Below are positions 33,625 to 45,779 of a stretch of DNA of 64,000 nt, piece by piece. The notes under the pieces are model-generated. The model worked only from the letters and a program-made list of their open reading frames with translations, made no database searches and was not told the origin of the DNA. Position 1 is the first letter of the stretch. Every line of letters starts with the position of its first letter. Position numbers and translations under genes: made by a program. This DNA comes from Nemophila menziesii (Eukaryota > Streptophyta > Magnoliopsida > Boraginales > Hydrophyllaceae): NCBI GenBank assembly GCA_029959085.1, contig JARWIR010000003.1:22831505-22895504 (forward strand), given 5' to 3'.

Positions 33625-36600
33625 ATCCTAGAAGATTGCCATCATACATCTTTGAAAAGTAGCAGGTGCATTACATAATCCGAATGGCATCCTTCAGAAG
33701 GCAAAGGTACCAAAAGGACATGTAAAGGTTGTCTTGTGTTGGTCTTTTGGATCTACATAAATCTGATTGTATCCTGAGTATCCATCCAAAAAGCAATAAT
33801 ATTCTATACCAGCTAGCTTGTCCAACATCTGATCAATAAACGGAAGAGGGAAGTGATCTTTTCTGGTGGCCTTGTTCAACTTCCGATAATCCATACACAC
33901 TCTCCAACCAACAACGGTCCTTGAGGGAATGGCTTCATTTTGCTCGTTTAAGATGGTAGTAATACCACCCTTCTTTGGTACGCATTGAACTGGACTCACC
34001 CATTCACTGCTAGCTATGGGATAGATGATTCCCGCATCTAGCAACTTGATAACCTCTTTCTTCACTACTTCCTTCATAGCTGGCATCAATCTTCTTTGTC
34101 CTTCAACTGAGCGCGCGTTTTCATCGTCTAGAATGATTTTGTGTTGGCAATAGGAAGGACTAATACCTTTGATGTCAGCAATAGTCCAACCAATCACCTC
34201 TTTATTAGCTCTTAGTATGCGCAAAAGTTTATCTTCTTGAGAACCTGTTAAAGTAGCTGAAACAATAACAGGTAGAGTGTTGTTAGTACCTAAATACGCA
34301 TACCTCAGGTGTGATGGAAGCGGCTTTTCTTCTAGTTATGGGGGAGACTCGATAGATGGTTTCTTTTTAGATACTATCTCCCCAAGTTCTCGGAATGGCT
34401 CGTAGGCGAGATGCCTATGTTTCATAGTTCCAGAATTCAAAGCAGCTACGGTTTCGGTTAGTTCTTCCATCAATTCCGGTAAGTCAAGTGTTAGGGCTGC
34501 TCGCAAGATATCATTAAAATTCATACAGTCAAACGTTTCTTGCGTAGCTAAATCAAGTATATCCATGCGGAAACACTCTTCAGGAATATCTGGAAACTTC
34601 ATGGCCCTAAACACGTTGAACTTTACCATCTCGTCATGGATTCGCATAGTTAATTCGCCGTTTTCTACATCAATAACAGTACGCCCCGTGGCTAGGAATG
34701 GTCGACCCAAGATGATGGGGACATTCCTATCCGCGTCGTATTCAAGAATAACGAAATCAACTGGAAAGATTAACGTACCTGCCTTGACGAGGACATCTTC
34801 AATTCGTCCCTCTGGATGAGCGAGGGATCTATCAGCCATCTGTAGGATCATGGAAGTTGGTCTAGCGTTTCCTATCTTCAATTTTTCGAAAATTGACTTG
34901 GGCATCAAATTGATACTTGCGCCCAAGTCACACAAAGCTTTTCCTTGCCACTCATTACCAATAGAAATAGGAATCGTGAAACTCCCAGGATCAAGTAGTT
35001 TAGGTGGCAACTTACTTTGGCATATAGCGCTGCATTCTTCTGGCAATCCTATCATCTCATTCTCACGGTATGGTCTCTTGTTGGTAATGGCTCTTTTCAG
35101 AAATTTAACGTACTTCGGAACATCGCGTATCGCATCTAAGAATGGAACGTTAATATTGAGACCACGTACCATATTTAAGAACTTCTGATATTCGGCCATG
35201 TCTCCTTTCTTCTGAACTCTTGAGGGAAAAGGTGGAGGAGGACGGGTTTCTGTAACATCTTTGGATTTTGGCTTCTCCGGAATCTTTTCCACTTCCACTA
35301 TTTCGGGTTCATCTTCTTTTTCTTCCACCTCTTTTGCCGGTTTCTCTTTCACAGTTGTTTATTTTTCTTTCATTACGGGAAAAAGAGGTGGAGCGAGCTT
35401 CTTACCACTTCGAAGTGTTACTGCATTACATTCTTCTCTCTGCTTAGGTTCTTCAGTATCACTCAGTAGTTGTCCTTGCTGACGTTGATTTAATTGCTTA
35501 TTTATCTGAGCCATTTGTGTTTCCATCAACTTAAGTGCTGCTGTGGTAGACTGTTAAATGCTGATTAGTGTTGTCAAGGTTTGTTGAACATCTAGAGCAC
35601 CTTCTTGAGGTTGAGCAGGTAAAGCTTTTTGGTTCATGGTTTCAGTATAAGCATCTTGAGGAGGTTGTCTCTGAGCTTGATATCCGTATGTTTTTCCACC
35701 TTGATAGTTGTTCTGAGGTCTTGGTTGAAAGTTGTTTCCTTGGGGGCGTGGTTGATATGCATAAGTTGGATTAGCAGCCCCATTTGGATTTGAATATTGG
35801 AAACCCGGATGGTTTCTGTTCGGTTGATAGCCTTGACCACTTGAATTGTAATTTCCTCGGTTGGATATGAACATTACGGATTCTGGATTGTTTTGACAGG
35901 TCTCCCAATCATGATCTTGTGTACCGCAGTTAGAACATCCATAAACTTCTTGTGTAACATTAACATCTGCTCTTCTACCAGTAGCACCTTTTGTAACAGC
36001 TAGAGTAAGCTGTTTCAGTTGTTGTTCGAGTTTGTTTTCCATGGCGGTGAATTTTTCTTCAATTGACGCAGTATTTCCACCTCGAACAGTTGTTCTTACA
36101 GTGTTCCAACCAAGTTCATTTGTTACAGTTCTATTCAAAATAATCTTCGCATGAACTGGTTGTACCTGTAGGAATCCACCACCACAAAGCAAGTCTAGAT
36201 CCTTTCTTGAAGAGCCATCAAGTCCTCGGTAAAATATCTTCATCTGTTGAACTTCTGTGAGGCCATGATCAGGGACTCTTCTTAAGCAAATCTGAAATCT
36301 CTTCCAACTTCTACCCAAAGTCTCATCTTCCTCTTGTTTGAATGAGGTTAGTTCAACTTGCGCGTCTAATCTCATATTCGTTGGGTAGTATCTATCGAAG
36401 AACGCGGTTTGTAATGCGTCCCATGTTGTAATTGTTCCGGGTTCTTGCGAATCATGCCATTCACTTGCTCCATAAATAACGAAGAAGCTAAAATTAGCAA
36501 AATACATTTGCTCTTTAGTTACTCCTTGCGTAATATACGAATCGCAAATTTGCATGAACTTCTGTACAGCACGGATCGGATCTTCACTGGGTGTACCTCG

Positions 36601-36930
36601 GTAATTGCCATAACTTTGAAACTCAGATAGCATACCAGGATCGGGTCTGAATCTCTCGACATTAATATTTGCAGGGCCAATTCCGAGGGGAGGAGCCCGA
36701 AACGGAGCTTCTGCTGGGCCATTTGCGAACCACGGATCATTGTTCTGAGCAACAGGAGTAGCTGGAGGGTTGAGTTGATTTCCAACTTGACGATTGTCAA
36801 CTGGGTCTTCAGCCATTGTTTCTCTTGCTAATTGCTCCTCTAACTCTTTTGCTTTAGCGTTTCTCTTTCTTTTGTTTGCTTCACGAACTAGGCTTTCAGG
36901 ATTTGCAAGAATCACGATATCTTCACGCAT
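31414..36930 (-). pseudogene. gag-pol: gag-pol polyprotein of element A, five in-frame stops
   Basis: One frame runs from the ATG at 36930 to the TAG at 31414-31416 (1838 codons). Gag core motifs such as SEWHDSQEPGTITTWDALQT come first, then a CCHC knuckle (C332, C335, H340, C345). The protease has CDLGASINLMP (Asp about 668). Reverse transcriptase has the FMDD box (Met about 1112). RNase H follows ([23 protein letters not shown]). Integrase has an HHCC zinc finger (HDSPYGGH...CHRC) and D-D-E residues in [15 protein letters not shown] and NGQAE. Stops replace codons 459, 524, 865, 1079 and 1101 (35556, 35361, 34338, 33696 and 33630). I saw no frameshift. The TGA at 33696 sits where the family has Arg, consistent with CGA to TGA. 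The ATG at 36930 (MREDIVILANPE) is the first plausible one; a further in-frame ATG (MAEDPVDNRQ) lies near 36815. Confidence 0.93.
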
Positions 36931-37052
36931 AAACCAAAACCTATAAACCTGAGAAAGAAAGAAAACCCAAAGCGTAAAACTGAAAAATAAAACTAAAACT
37001 AAACTAACAATTAAACTACTAAAGATTAACACCGGGGTCACACGCTACCGTC

Positions 37053-37070
37053 CCCGGCAGCGGCGCCAAA
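37053..37070 (-). other. primer-binding site of element A (tRNA-Asp type)
   Basis: The minus strand reads TTGGCGCCGCTGCCGGGG four bases after the 5' LTR. It is complementary to the 3' end of plant tRNA-Asp apart from about one base, the primer typical of Athila elements. Confidence 0.85.
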
Positions 37071-37074
37071 AACT

Positions 37075-38835
37075 TGGTGGGTCCTGGGGTGTTATAAAAT
37101 TAAGTGCAAAATAGAGGAACCACTTAACCGCAAGTGTACGGTTGTCCCAAGTAATATATGATAATCAAGTTCGTTCTCAGGGACGGATTAGGTTCAACCC
37201 AAATATTAATCAGATAGTAGAGATAATTGCTAAACAGAAAAATAAAAGATAGAATTTTTGTTTGGTTTTTGTAAATTAAAAGATGCAAATAAAATAAAGA
37301 CTAAAGATTAAATAAACAGAAAAGAAATAAAGCAAATAACGACTAACTTCAGATAAGAGAGATATACTTGATCCTCGCAAAGGAATCCACCTAATCAATG
37401 TAATCTATGCTATGTTTAAGGGTAGAATTGGAATTATAATATTAGTCGGGACTCTAATATCTCCTAGCCCCCTGTCGGGTGGACCTAGAAGCTATCCTAA
37501 AGGATCATAAACACCTGCATGGTCGAATATGGCTTTTCGGATGATATGATTTTACCTCTTTGGCTATGTAACTAGTTAAGCCTGTCGGTCAATAACGGAC
37601 ATTACACGGGTATTACCTAGATCTGTATTCAAACCCCCCTGTCGGATGATCACTTCGCCACTAAAGTGAATAGCCCAAATACTAACAGCTAATTCTAGTT
37701 GTTCCTAAAAGAATTAGTAATGAAACAAAGTAATATCCAATACCTAAAACTCAATTCAATTTAAATCTAACAATCCCAAATTCAAAACATAGAAAACATT
37801 AATTAAGGTTCATCCCTTTTATGCGATTCTCAAGTATAAAGAAATTTAGCTCATGATGGAATTAAAGACTAACATTAAATAAAAGGAATTCATGTTCAAA
37901 TACAAAAGATAAATGAAAAACCTAAAGGGTAGAATGACTATGGATGGAAGAACAGGATTCCTCCAGCTTCTAGCTTCTTCTCTCCTTCGTGCTCTGACTT
38001 GAAAACCTTAAGCCTCTTGTTTAATTCTCTGAAGTGTGTGAAAGTAGGAGGTTAAGGGGTGTATTTATAGGTGTTGGAGGGACCTAGGTCGAATTTTGCT
38101 TGGAGTGGATGACAAGTCAAAGACTCTCAAATTCGTAGCTCTTAGAAGGTAAGATTTTGCTTATTTGATTTGGTCATATCTTTTTCAATACTTATCCGTT
38201 TGAGAAGTTCCAATATATGAAACCACTTGTCTTGGAAAGCTCTTCTATTGGTGCAGACCACTCATTCAGAATCCATGCCAATCTTTTATTATGATTTAAT
38301 TCCTAAAACGTGGCTGGATTTCAGATTTCAAAAGGCAGCTTTATCTTTTCCTCCCTTGAATAAATCTTTACCAAATCTTCTTATTTCCATGTAAATCTTC
38401 TTTCCTTTCATCTTTATCTTGACTTGGCCTCTAAGTAATTACCATTTATCTTTAAAAGCTTCACATTAAATAAATAATTAAACCGCATATGCTTAAAAAG
38501 AATAAATCAATAAATCAAGAAATCAAAATAGGAAAGTGTACTCTAAAAATAGAAACTCGACTCAAAATCATTTCCTAACACTCTAAAATACACTAAGACT
38601 TTATTCTCACTTCTTCTCCTTGGATTGGTCTTTCATGAAATTCAAGAACCAATTAACTTTGCATTAAAAATAGTCAAATTTAGGCACAAAAGCTCAGATT
38701 CTGCAAATAGTTAATTTCCAAGGGGAGAAAGTGCAATATGATCAAATAGGCCTAAAAGTCTAACAAACAAGTCCTTTATTCACCTAAAAGGATGTCTCCA
38801 AAGGGCTAATAATTAGAACAAATCGGGAGACATCA
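37075..38835 (-). repeat. 5' LTR of element A
   Basis: 1761 bp, TG...CA on the minus strand. It lacks the MITE found in the partner LTR. Confidence 0.95.
38059..38072 (-). promoter_or_regulatory. TATA box in the 5' LTR of element A
   Basis: The minus strand reads CCTATAAATACACC. Similar TATAAATA words lie at matching positions in the LTRs at 12476, 14449 and 59936, which supports an LTR core promoter. No transcript data are available. Confidence 0.6.
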
Positions 38836-39176
38836 ATATTCGATGGAATCCTCCATTACCTCTTAATGGCGGTTGACCTCCAGGGGGAACTTAATTTTGA
38901 TTGACTTATTCCATCCCAGGTGGGGGTACAAATTCTTGTCTTGGGATCGGATTCCCATCATCATCGAGATTAAGTGGCGCATTCAAATTCGCCATAGCTT
39001 CTTGATCCATTCTCTCTCTTTCTCATCTTCTTTGAACCCAAATCAATATCTTGGGATCTGAGAGCATATACCAAACTTAAGAATCCATGGAAGAAACAAA
39101 AACAAAAAGCAAGCGTAAGACTGAAAAACAACAAACTCTATTACACTATACAAAAACAAAATAATTAACGATATGG
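38836..39176 (-). pseudogene. gag of element B, N-terminal part
   Basis: The minus strand encodes MDQEAMANLNAPLNLDDDGN, then PIPRQEFVPPPGM, a short stop-containing stretch and PPLRGNGG. This fits an Athila-type gag N-terminus near the primer site of element B. It continues across the element A insertion into 25690-26571. Confidence 0.65.
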
Positions 39177-39196
39177 TCCCCATTAACGATGCCAAA
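39177..39196 (-). other. degenerate primer-binding site of element B
   Basis: The minus strand reads TTTGGCATCGTTAATGGGGA. It is a decayed form of the tRNA-Asp-type site in element A, at the expected distance from the LTR. Confidence 0.6.
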
Positions 39197-39200
39197 AAGT

Positions 39201-40731
39201 TGTCATCTCCTGAGGTTACTTCCCCTTGAAGATACCCTTGAAGATCTAACAATCGACACCCTTGAAGATCACTCCCTGCAACTGCACGTGTCGTTTGCAA
39301 GTAATAAGTAAGTATAAATATTGTTCTCCATAGTGACTATGAGGTTAATTTATATCGTGTTCTTAAGAAGTGTAGATGGATTATTTGCTATTACTACGGA
39401 CATATATAATTTTTTTTGTTTTTATGATTAAAGGACTAGAATGAAATCAAATTAAACCAATTATAATTAAACTAGGAATATAAATAGACCTACGCATAAT
39501 AAGTATGTGAATATAACTTAAATTTAAAAGTATTCCCCTATAGTGACAATGATTGATTTTGGTTATAAGGAGAAGTTTTCATTAATTGGGATTCTAATTT
39601 CCTTCCAATTCCGTCACGGTAGCTTACAAGGCTGCCTAATCACTAGAGGACTCTTATCAGGGGATTTACGTGATTATCGGTGCTAAAGGTAATTACCCTA
39701 CACGATTATCTAGTTAGTCAAGCCCATCATGATCACTAACACACACAAGACGTATATGAATTCTCTCTGTTCCCTAACCCCCGCCAGGGTGATAGTCTAG
39801 GGAACTAAAGGGATGCCTATATTTGATTAGGATATAAACAAATAATAACCTCATTTTATATGTAACATAAATAAATACCTAATTCAATTAAATAGAAAAT
39901 ATCCCAATTAGCATTAAACTCAATCATTAATCATTCAAGGTTCATACATCAAGGCAAACTCAAGCTTATTGGATTTGAGTTTATTATGAAAACAATACAA
40001 TCAAAGGATAAAAGTTATAGAATCATTTTTAGGACAAGAAACTAATACTAAATTACCGAAGATCGATGAGTAAAGCTCCAACTTCTGTCTTTTCTTCTCC
40101 AAACGCTTATCCTATCTCTTTGGCGTGTAAAACTAATGTCAAATAAATGAGGACCCTTTCTAAATGATTAAAACTTATATATAAAGGTTTCATCACATTT
40201 TTGGCATTGTGAGCCCATTTTTAATGACCCAAGTCAACCAAAAAATGTGTTAGGTAAGGAGCGGACTAGTTCGAGCCACGGTACCTACAACTTTAATAAA
40301 TCTTTTCATCTTAACTCCAAATCACGAACGGTCAACTCTCACGCACCTCTAATTTCAAATTCTACATGAAACCAAAGGGCTATCAAAATATTCTTCAATT
40401 GCAAGTGGTGACTCTTTTAAGTTGATTTTCAAGCAGTAAACGCTCTAACTTTCCAAAAATAGATTTTCGGTCCTTTAACGTCATGACTTGAGTTTGATCT
40501 TATTTTTTCATCTTCTTATCTTCATCTCAGGGTCCCGTATCATCCAAGTTCCTAAGAGCTACACACTTAAAACATAATTAACGCACAAATAGCTCTAAAA
40601 GTAATAAATATTCAAAACGGGAAAGAAGTGAAAATGTCTAAATATAGGGAATAATCCCTCAAATGAGTCCAAATAAACCCTAAAAAGATGTCTCGTGACT
40701 AGATTAACTTATCACACAAAAGGAGACATCA
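39201..40731 (-). repeat. 5' LTR of older Athila-like element B
   Basis: 1531 bp. The right end is GGAGACATCA (complement TGATGTCTCC) and the left end is TGTCATCTCC. It shares TTGCAAGTAATAAGTA, ATTGTTCTCC and AAGGTTCATACATCAAGGCA with the LTR at 23112-24665. It is followed leftwards by the primer site and gag of B. Confidence 0.75.
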
Positions 40732-42090
40732 TATATCAAATACAAAAAACGAATTACTTATCACGCTTACTACATATATCGTAATAGTTCATATATAATT
40801 AAAAAAAAAATCTCCTAATTTTGAACATCAACAACATCACTCTTAAAATGAATATTGATAACTTGTCCAAAAGAAAATAAATAGTGATATTTTATCATGA
40901 TATTATGTACAGAAACCCTACAAAATCAGATATATCATAAGGTTTGTTTCTAACTACTGGTGTATGTATGATATGCATTACTAATCAAATATTCCAATTT
41001 AAAAATGTCGCTGTAACTATTATTTCTCTTTATTATGAGTAAAATATCGTTAAAAAGTATGAATCACTTACATAAATTACACATCATTACAAGCGTATCC
41101 AAAATATAAAAGTTTTTTAATATAGTTATATACCTTGTCGTTGGATTCTGATCGTAAATTGTTCAAATTATCTCTATGAAATACTGTAAAACTTGATGAA
41201 ATAAATTATTATCACCAGTTTGAGCGTAGAATGTAGATAGTTAAAAAGAGAAAACACAAAATTGAAGATAAAAAGTTAGAATAATGGACATGTTCTTTAT
41301 ATTGTCAATTAAGTTTTCACTCACTCTCTAACTAGCTAATTATAATTAGTTCATTTTTTTTTTAAGATAGTAAAAAACTCGACTTTTCAATATTTTACCT
41401 TTTAAAATATTTTGTTATGAAATTAGGGTAATTGTCCCAAACAATTAAGGACAAAGATTGTAATATTTAGAGATATTGTCACTATTTTAGAAATATTACT
41501 ACTCTTTTCATCACAAAGCATGAAGACTTGACTGAGGAAGGTGAATCTTAAATCCAGACTCAACCCCATTCACAACCTTAGAATATAAAGACCCAACCCG
41601 AAGGTATAAAAATATTACTTTCAATTTTAACATGTAGGAATAGAACACGTAAAAAAAATTTAACATCGAGTTCAATCCAACAAAAATTACATGTTTTATC
41701 AATCAGGGTAAAGACTATCTAACCGGGTAAAAATTATCCAACCCGATTTTTACCATTTATAAACATTATCCAAGGATTTACCAAAATCATTTACATATAC
41801 GAGGACATTACTAAAAAGATATCAATACCTCGAACTTGTGGTAAAATCGACCATACCCTCCCCTACAACCTATTATCTATTGGCAAATTAAAAAAAAGCA
41901 CATAACAAAAGGTACTATCTTTATAGTCTCGTGGATATTAAGGAATATTCAAGATCTTATTACATGTTTGTTTATCTTTCGAACAAAAAAAAAAAGAAAA
42001 AGAAAACATGTTTGTTTATCATAGACTATGCCACACGTAATTTTTCCTCCTTGGGGTGTCACCATAGATTTTAACGTTCAGAAGTGCCAG
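40732..42090. other. AT-rich region upstream of the CIPK gene
   Basis: No coding or TE signature was recognised. The minus-strand 63-codon ORF at 41511-41702 is not supported. Confidence 0.4.
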
Positions 42091-42214
42091 CACCCATCTC
42101 TCTCATTATTTTTTCGATTAGAAAAAAATCTCTCTCTCATTACTTTCTCTTTCTTCGCCTAAGCAAGAAACATCACCCCCCACGATTTCTCTCAACCAAA
42201 ACATATAAAACAAG
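42091..42214 (+). promoter_or_regulatory. CT-rich leader/promoter-proximal region of CIPK
   Basis: Pyrimidine-rich DNA includes a duplicated ATCTCTCTCTCATTA-like segment (about 42095 and 42128), a type common near plant transcription starts. ATATAAAA at 42203 is too close to the splice donor to be an obvious TATA box. The start of transcription is not determined. Confidence 0.4.
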
Positions 42215-42885
42215 GTAGCCAAATTTTCATTACTTGTTATCGATTAATTTCTTTTAATCTACTATTTGCTTATTTGCTTATTTGTATATTTGATGCTATA
42301 TATCTGTATGTGATCATTCATATGTCATTGATTTGTGTATATTTATTTTTAAAGCTGTATATGTCATGGAATTCATCGTTATCAAATCATAATAATACTT
42401 ATTCAGGGAATGCTATTCATTTCCGTTTCTTATTTTTCTACTGTGATTTGCTTCTTCTTTTGGCGATGATTGAATACCTTTTTTGTTAAATTATTTGGTC
42501 AAATTGATTAGGGTGGATTTGATTTATATAGAGGGTAATAAATATTTCAATCCGAAAACAGATTATAAAAGAAAAGAACTTAATTTTGTTAAATTGATTC
42601 GTAGATTTAAATATAATCTTAATTCTGTAGAAATTGAAAGCCCTCTTTTTTAACTCATAATATAATTAGTTTTGCAGTTTTTCGAGAATTATCGAATTAA
42701 CATATAAAACATTAAGAATCAAATGCTCCTAAAGGCCTTGAACTAAGAAAAACACATGCATACGCAGAATTATTGATACATAATACGACAATTTTAGGAA
42801 TCTCATATATGGCTAGTATTTATAATAACAAGAATGTGAAATTCCTTTTTATGTTTGTCTTTATTTTTTCTTTTCTTTTATGCAG
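42215..42885 (+). other. probable 5'-leader intron of CIPK
   Basis: A donor AAG|GTAGCC and an acceptor TTTTATGCAG preceded by a long T-rich tract define 671 bp with the AT-rich composition of a plant intron. The downstream leader up to 43177 contains short upstream ORFs (ATG at 42958 and 42963), unless a second intron removes them. Confidence 0.5.
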
Positions 42886-43177
42886 ATTTACTTGTCACGA
42901 GCTAGAATCAGCTGATCTTTTCAGCATTTTCAAGTCAATCCTTGTTAAAAAGGAGACATGAAATGCTGAAAGATCATGTGTAACAGTATTAGGAAACTTT
43001 CATCTGAAGTAAAAAGAATTAATTACTTGGTCTCGGTATCGAGCTGAGACTAAGAATTTACAAAATGAGCCAACGAATCATACGATTCTGTATGTGCTAG
43101 GATATTTAATACTCTTAGCAAGAGAGAATAGAATAAAATTAATCTCTTTAGGTGATTTGATTTTCTAGTTAATTAAA

Positions 43178-44575
43178 ATGGATAATAAAAGCAGTATACT
43201 GATGGAAAGTTACGAGTTAGGTAGATTACTCGGTCAAGGAACATTTGCAAAGGTATATTTCGCTAAAAGTATTAGAACCGGTCAAAGCGTGGCAATTAAA
43301 GTAATAGATAAAGAGAAGGTTTTGAGAGTGGGATTAATTGATCAGATTAAAAGAGAAATATCTACTATGAGACTCGCAAGACATCCTAACATTGTACAAC
43401 TATACGAAGTCTTGGCTACAAAAACAAAGATATATTTCGTATTGGAACATTGTAAAGGTGGTGAACTTTTCGATAAAGTCGCTAAAGGGAAACTTAAGGA
43501 AGATGTAGCGAGAAAATATTTTCAACAATTAATTAACGCGGTTGACTTTTGTCATAGTCGAGGTGTGTATCATCGTGATTTGAAACCGGAGAATCTTTTA
43601 TTAGATGAACATGGGAATTTGAAAATATCGGATTTTGGTTTAAGCGCGCTTGCTGAATCGAAACGACAAGACGGTCTTCTTCATACAACTTGTGGGACCC
43701 CCGCTTATGTTGCTCCGGAAGTTATTAATCGTAAAGGCTACGAAGGTGCGAAAGCGGATATTTGGTCTTGTGGTGTGATTTTATTTGTTTTATTAGCGAG
43801 TTATTTACCGTTTCAACACTCGAATTTAATGGAAATGTATAGAAAGATTGGAAAAGCGGAGTATAAATGTCCGAGATGGTTTCCACCTGAAGTACGAAGA
43901 TTGCTTACGAGAATATTGGATCCGAATCCAAATACGCGAGTTTCAATTGCGAAAATTAAGGAAAATTCTTGGTTTAAGAGAGGTCAAACTATAAGTACTG
44001 ATATAGAAAGTGATTCTCCGTCTTGTTCTACAGTTGAAGAAAGGCAAGAAAATGTTAGACTTACGAATTTAAACGCGTTTGATATAATTTCACTTTCGGC
44101 TGGATTTGATTTATCTAGATTATTTGAAGATCCTTCGATTAAACGAGAAGATAGATTTACTTCACGACAACCCGCTCCGGTAATTATATCTAAATTTGAA
44201 GAAATCGCGAAACAGCTCAGACTAAAGATGAAGAAACGAGATGCTGGTATGTTGAGATTTGAGGGATCGAAAGAGGGTAGAAAGGGAATTTTGTCAATCG
44301 ATGCGGAGATTTTCGAGTTCACTCCTGAGTTTCATTTAGTGGAGGTTAAAAAATCAAGTGGCGATACATTGGAATATCAGAAGGTAATAGATGAATGTAT
44401 TAGACCGGGTCTTCAAGATATTGTATGGACTTGGCAAGGAGATAATGAAAATGATCATAAAATAGAGGACCAAGAGGAGCAATTAGTGAATAATCAGCAT
44501 CAAGTTTTGCATGACCAATTAACTCAAGTAATTGATGAGCAGCAACAACTTGTGATGCAGGATAAATTACCTTGA
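43178..44575 (+). CDS. CIPK: CBL-interacting Ser/Thr protein kinase (CIPK/SnRK3)
   Basis: An intact 465-residue single-exon kinase. In this family Ca2+-loaded calcineurin B-like proteins recruit and activate the kinase at membranes, where it phosphorylates ion channels and transporters. The kinase domain spans about residues 12-267. It has the glycine loop GQGTFAKV (19-26), ATP-anchoring K41, HRD at 132-134 with catalytic D134, DFG at 152-154 and APE at 179-181. The activation loop contains the CIPK-typical [15 protein letters not shown]. The NAF/FISL motif is intact (N299-A300-F301, [14 protein letters not shown]), followed by the phosphatase-interaction region (about 335-365) and a C-terminal [20 protein letters not shown]. 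The Gln-rich tail ([16 protein letters not shown]) is unusual. The lack of coding introns places it in the intron-poor CIPK clade. I cannot assign a subfamily number. It is the only convincing functional gene in the window. Confidence 0.97.
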   Translation: MDNKSSILMESYELGRLLGQGTFAKVYFAKSIRTGQSVAIKVIDKEKVLRVGLIDQIKREISTMRLARHPNIVQLYEVLATKTKIYFVLEHCKGGELFDKVAKGKLKEDVARKYFQQLINAVDFCHSRGVYHRDLKPENLLLDEHGNLKISDFGLSALAESKRQDGLLHTTCGTPAYVAPEVINRKGYEGAKADIWSCGVILFVLLASYLPFQHSNLMEMYRKIGKAEYKCPRWFPPEVRRLLTRILDPNPNTRVSIAKIKENSWFKRGQTISTDIESDSPSCSTVEERQENVRLTNLNAFDIISLSAGFDLSRLFEDPSIKREDRFTSRQPAPVIISKFEEIAKQLRLKMKKRDAGMLRFEGSKEGRKGILSIDAEIFEFTPEFHLVEVKKSSGDTLEYQKVIDECIRPGLQDIVWTWQGDNENDHKIEDQEEQLVNNQHQVLHDQLTQVIDEQQQLVMQDKLP

Positions 44576-45128
44576 GATAGATCTTCTTATACATTTGTAC
44601 ATTTTTTTTGTTTCCATGTATCAGATTTTTGAATAATTATTTGCGTGTTTTCCGATTTCTCGGTGATGGTTCATGACTTTTGATGATTCTGGACTTGCTT
44701 AATAGTTAATGCAGAGGTGTTAATAGATTGTTAATGCTTTGTAATATTTCAAATTGTTTGAATATCATCCTGGGAAAGTAGTGAAACGATTATTAGTATG
44801 ATTTAAGCGATTTGAATATCATCATGCGAGGTTAGAGATGTCTTGTGTAGTTTAAACTTTCCGTTTAGAGGATTTGTAGAAGCTTAGCTATCATTGGCTG
44901 TAGCTTTCTCTGTATTTGAAGAAAGAGTAATGATTTAAGGATTTGTTATTGACGTTTTATTAATATGTCAGGTCAAGTTAGTAGACTAGTGGCTAATTTT
45001 GGCCAAGCTATGAGAATAAAATTAATATGGGGTGTATAGTATTATTAGTATTATTACTCGTGTTCCGAAAATTGGTCTGAAACTAAATAAAAATATCTAT
45101 TAAAAAGTAATTAAACCATTATAAGTAT
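44576..45128. other. CIPK 3' flank
   Basis: Probable 3' UTR and spacer. AATAAAA at about 45014 could be a poly(A) signal, but this is weak. Confidence 0.35.
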
Positions 45129-45432
45129 GGGTCAATGACCCAAAAAATCAAAATAATATTATACTTGCCCCAAAGAATCATCCATTAACTTACTATTATA
45201 AGATTACATGTTTACCCGTCAAGGACGATTCCCGTCAAGGACGATTCCCATCAAGGACGATTCCCGTCAAGGACGATTCCCATCAAGGACGATTCCCGTC
45301 AAGGACGATTCCCGTCAAGGACGATTCCCATCAAGGACAAAATTTAGTTAATGATGTTATTGGGCAGAAATTTTGTCATTGATGTTATTGGGCTGAAAAT
45401 AATATTATTTTGATTTTTTGGGTCATTTTCCC
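45129..45432. mobile_element. Mutator-type MITE (family 2) with internal minisatellite, copy 2
   Basis: Inverted copy of 22091-22410, 304 bp, exactly one 16-bp unit shorter. The exact 9-bp duplication TATAAGTAT is at 45120-45128 and 45433-45441. It lies about 550 bp past the CIPK stop. Confidence 0.93.
45215..45336 (-). repeat. 16-bp minisatellite inside Mutator MITE copy 2
   Basis: Seven full units plus a partial one. Read on the minus strand, the variant base order is T,C,C,T,C,T,C,C. Confidence 0.95.
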
Positions 45433-45779
45433 TATAAGTATAGCAACGTATTTGTGCTACTGATCATTTTTAATTACACGAATATACAAATATGATTTAA
45501 AACTGTTTAGGAGTAGCGTCAAAAAAAAAAATACTGTTTAGGGATAAATTTTTGCCTATACACTCGTCTACAGGCCTAAGGTGTTCGAAGGGGTCAGAAC
45601 GCCTGCCTAGCGTTCAACGTTTTTAAAAATGCTAAATATTACATTATAGTATTATTTGTCGGTGACATGCTATTATGGGTGTTTTTTTAGGGTAAAAGAG
45701 GGATAAAGGATCTTTATTAAATGGGTTATTAAGATCCAACTAAAAACAAAAAATCAGCATAAATCAGCCTCTCCCATTA

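Larger units (their letters stand above)
26572..38835 (-). mobile_element. Athila-like Ty3/gypsy retrotransposon A, full length
   Basis: Both LTRs are present (26572-28534 and 37075-38835). On the minus strand their termini are TGATGTCTCC and GGACCCACCA. The 5-bp duplication ATATT lies at 26567-26571 and 38836-38840. Between them, in element order, are a tRNA-Asp-type primer site, gag, protease, reverse transcriptase, RNase H, integrase, a GC-rich array, an extra ORF and a polypurine-like tract. No chromodomain follows integrase, as in the Athila/Tat lineage. By eye the LTRs differ at about 13 positions and one or two 1-bp gaps in about 1760 bp. It sits inside the gag of element B. The coding frame carries five stops, so it could move only with proteins supplied in trans. 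Confidence 0.93.

Noticed and set aside
34565..35482. Plus-strand ORFs of 73-112 codons across the protease region
   Set aside because: Antisense shadows of the element A polyprotein.
43984..44322. 112-codon minus-strand ORF inside CIPK
   Set aside because: Antisense shadow of a strong kinase gene.
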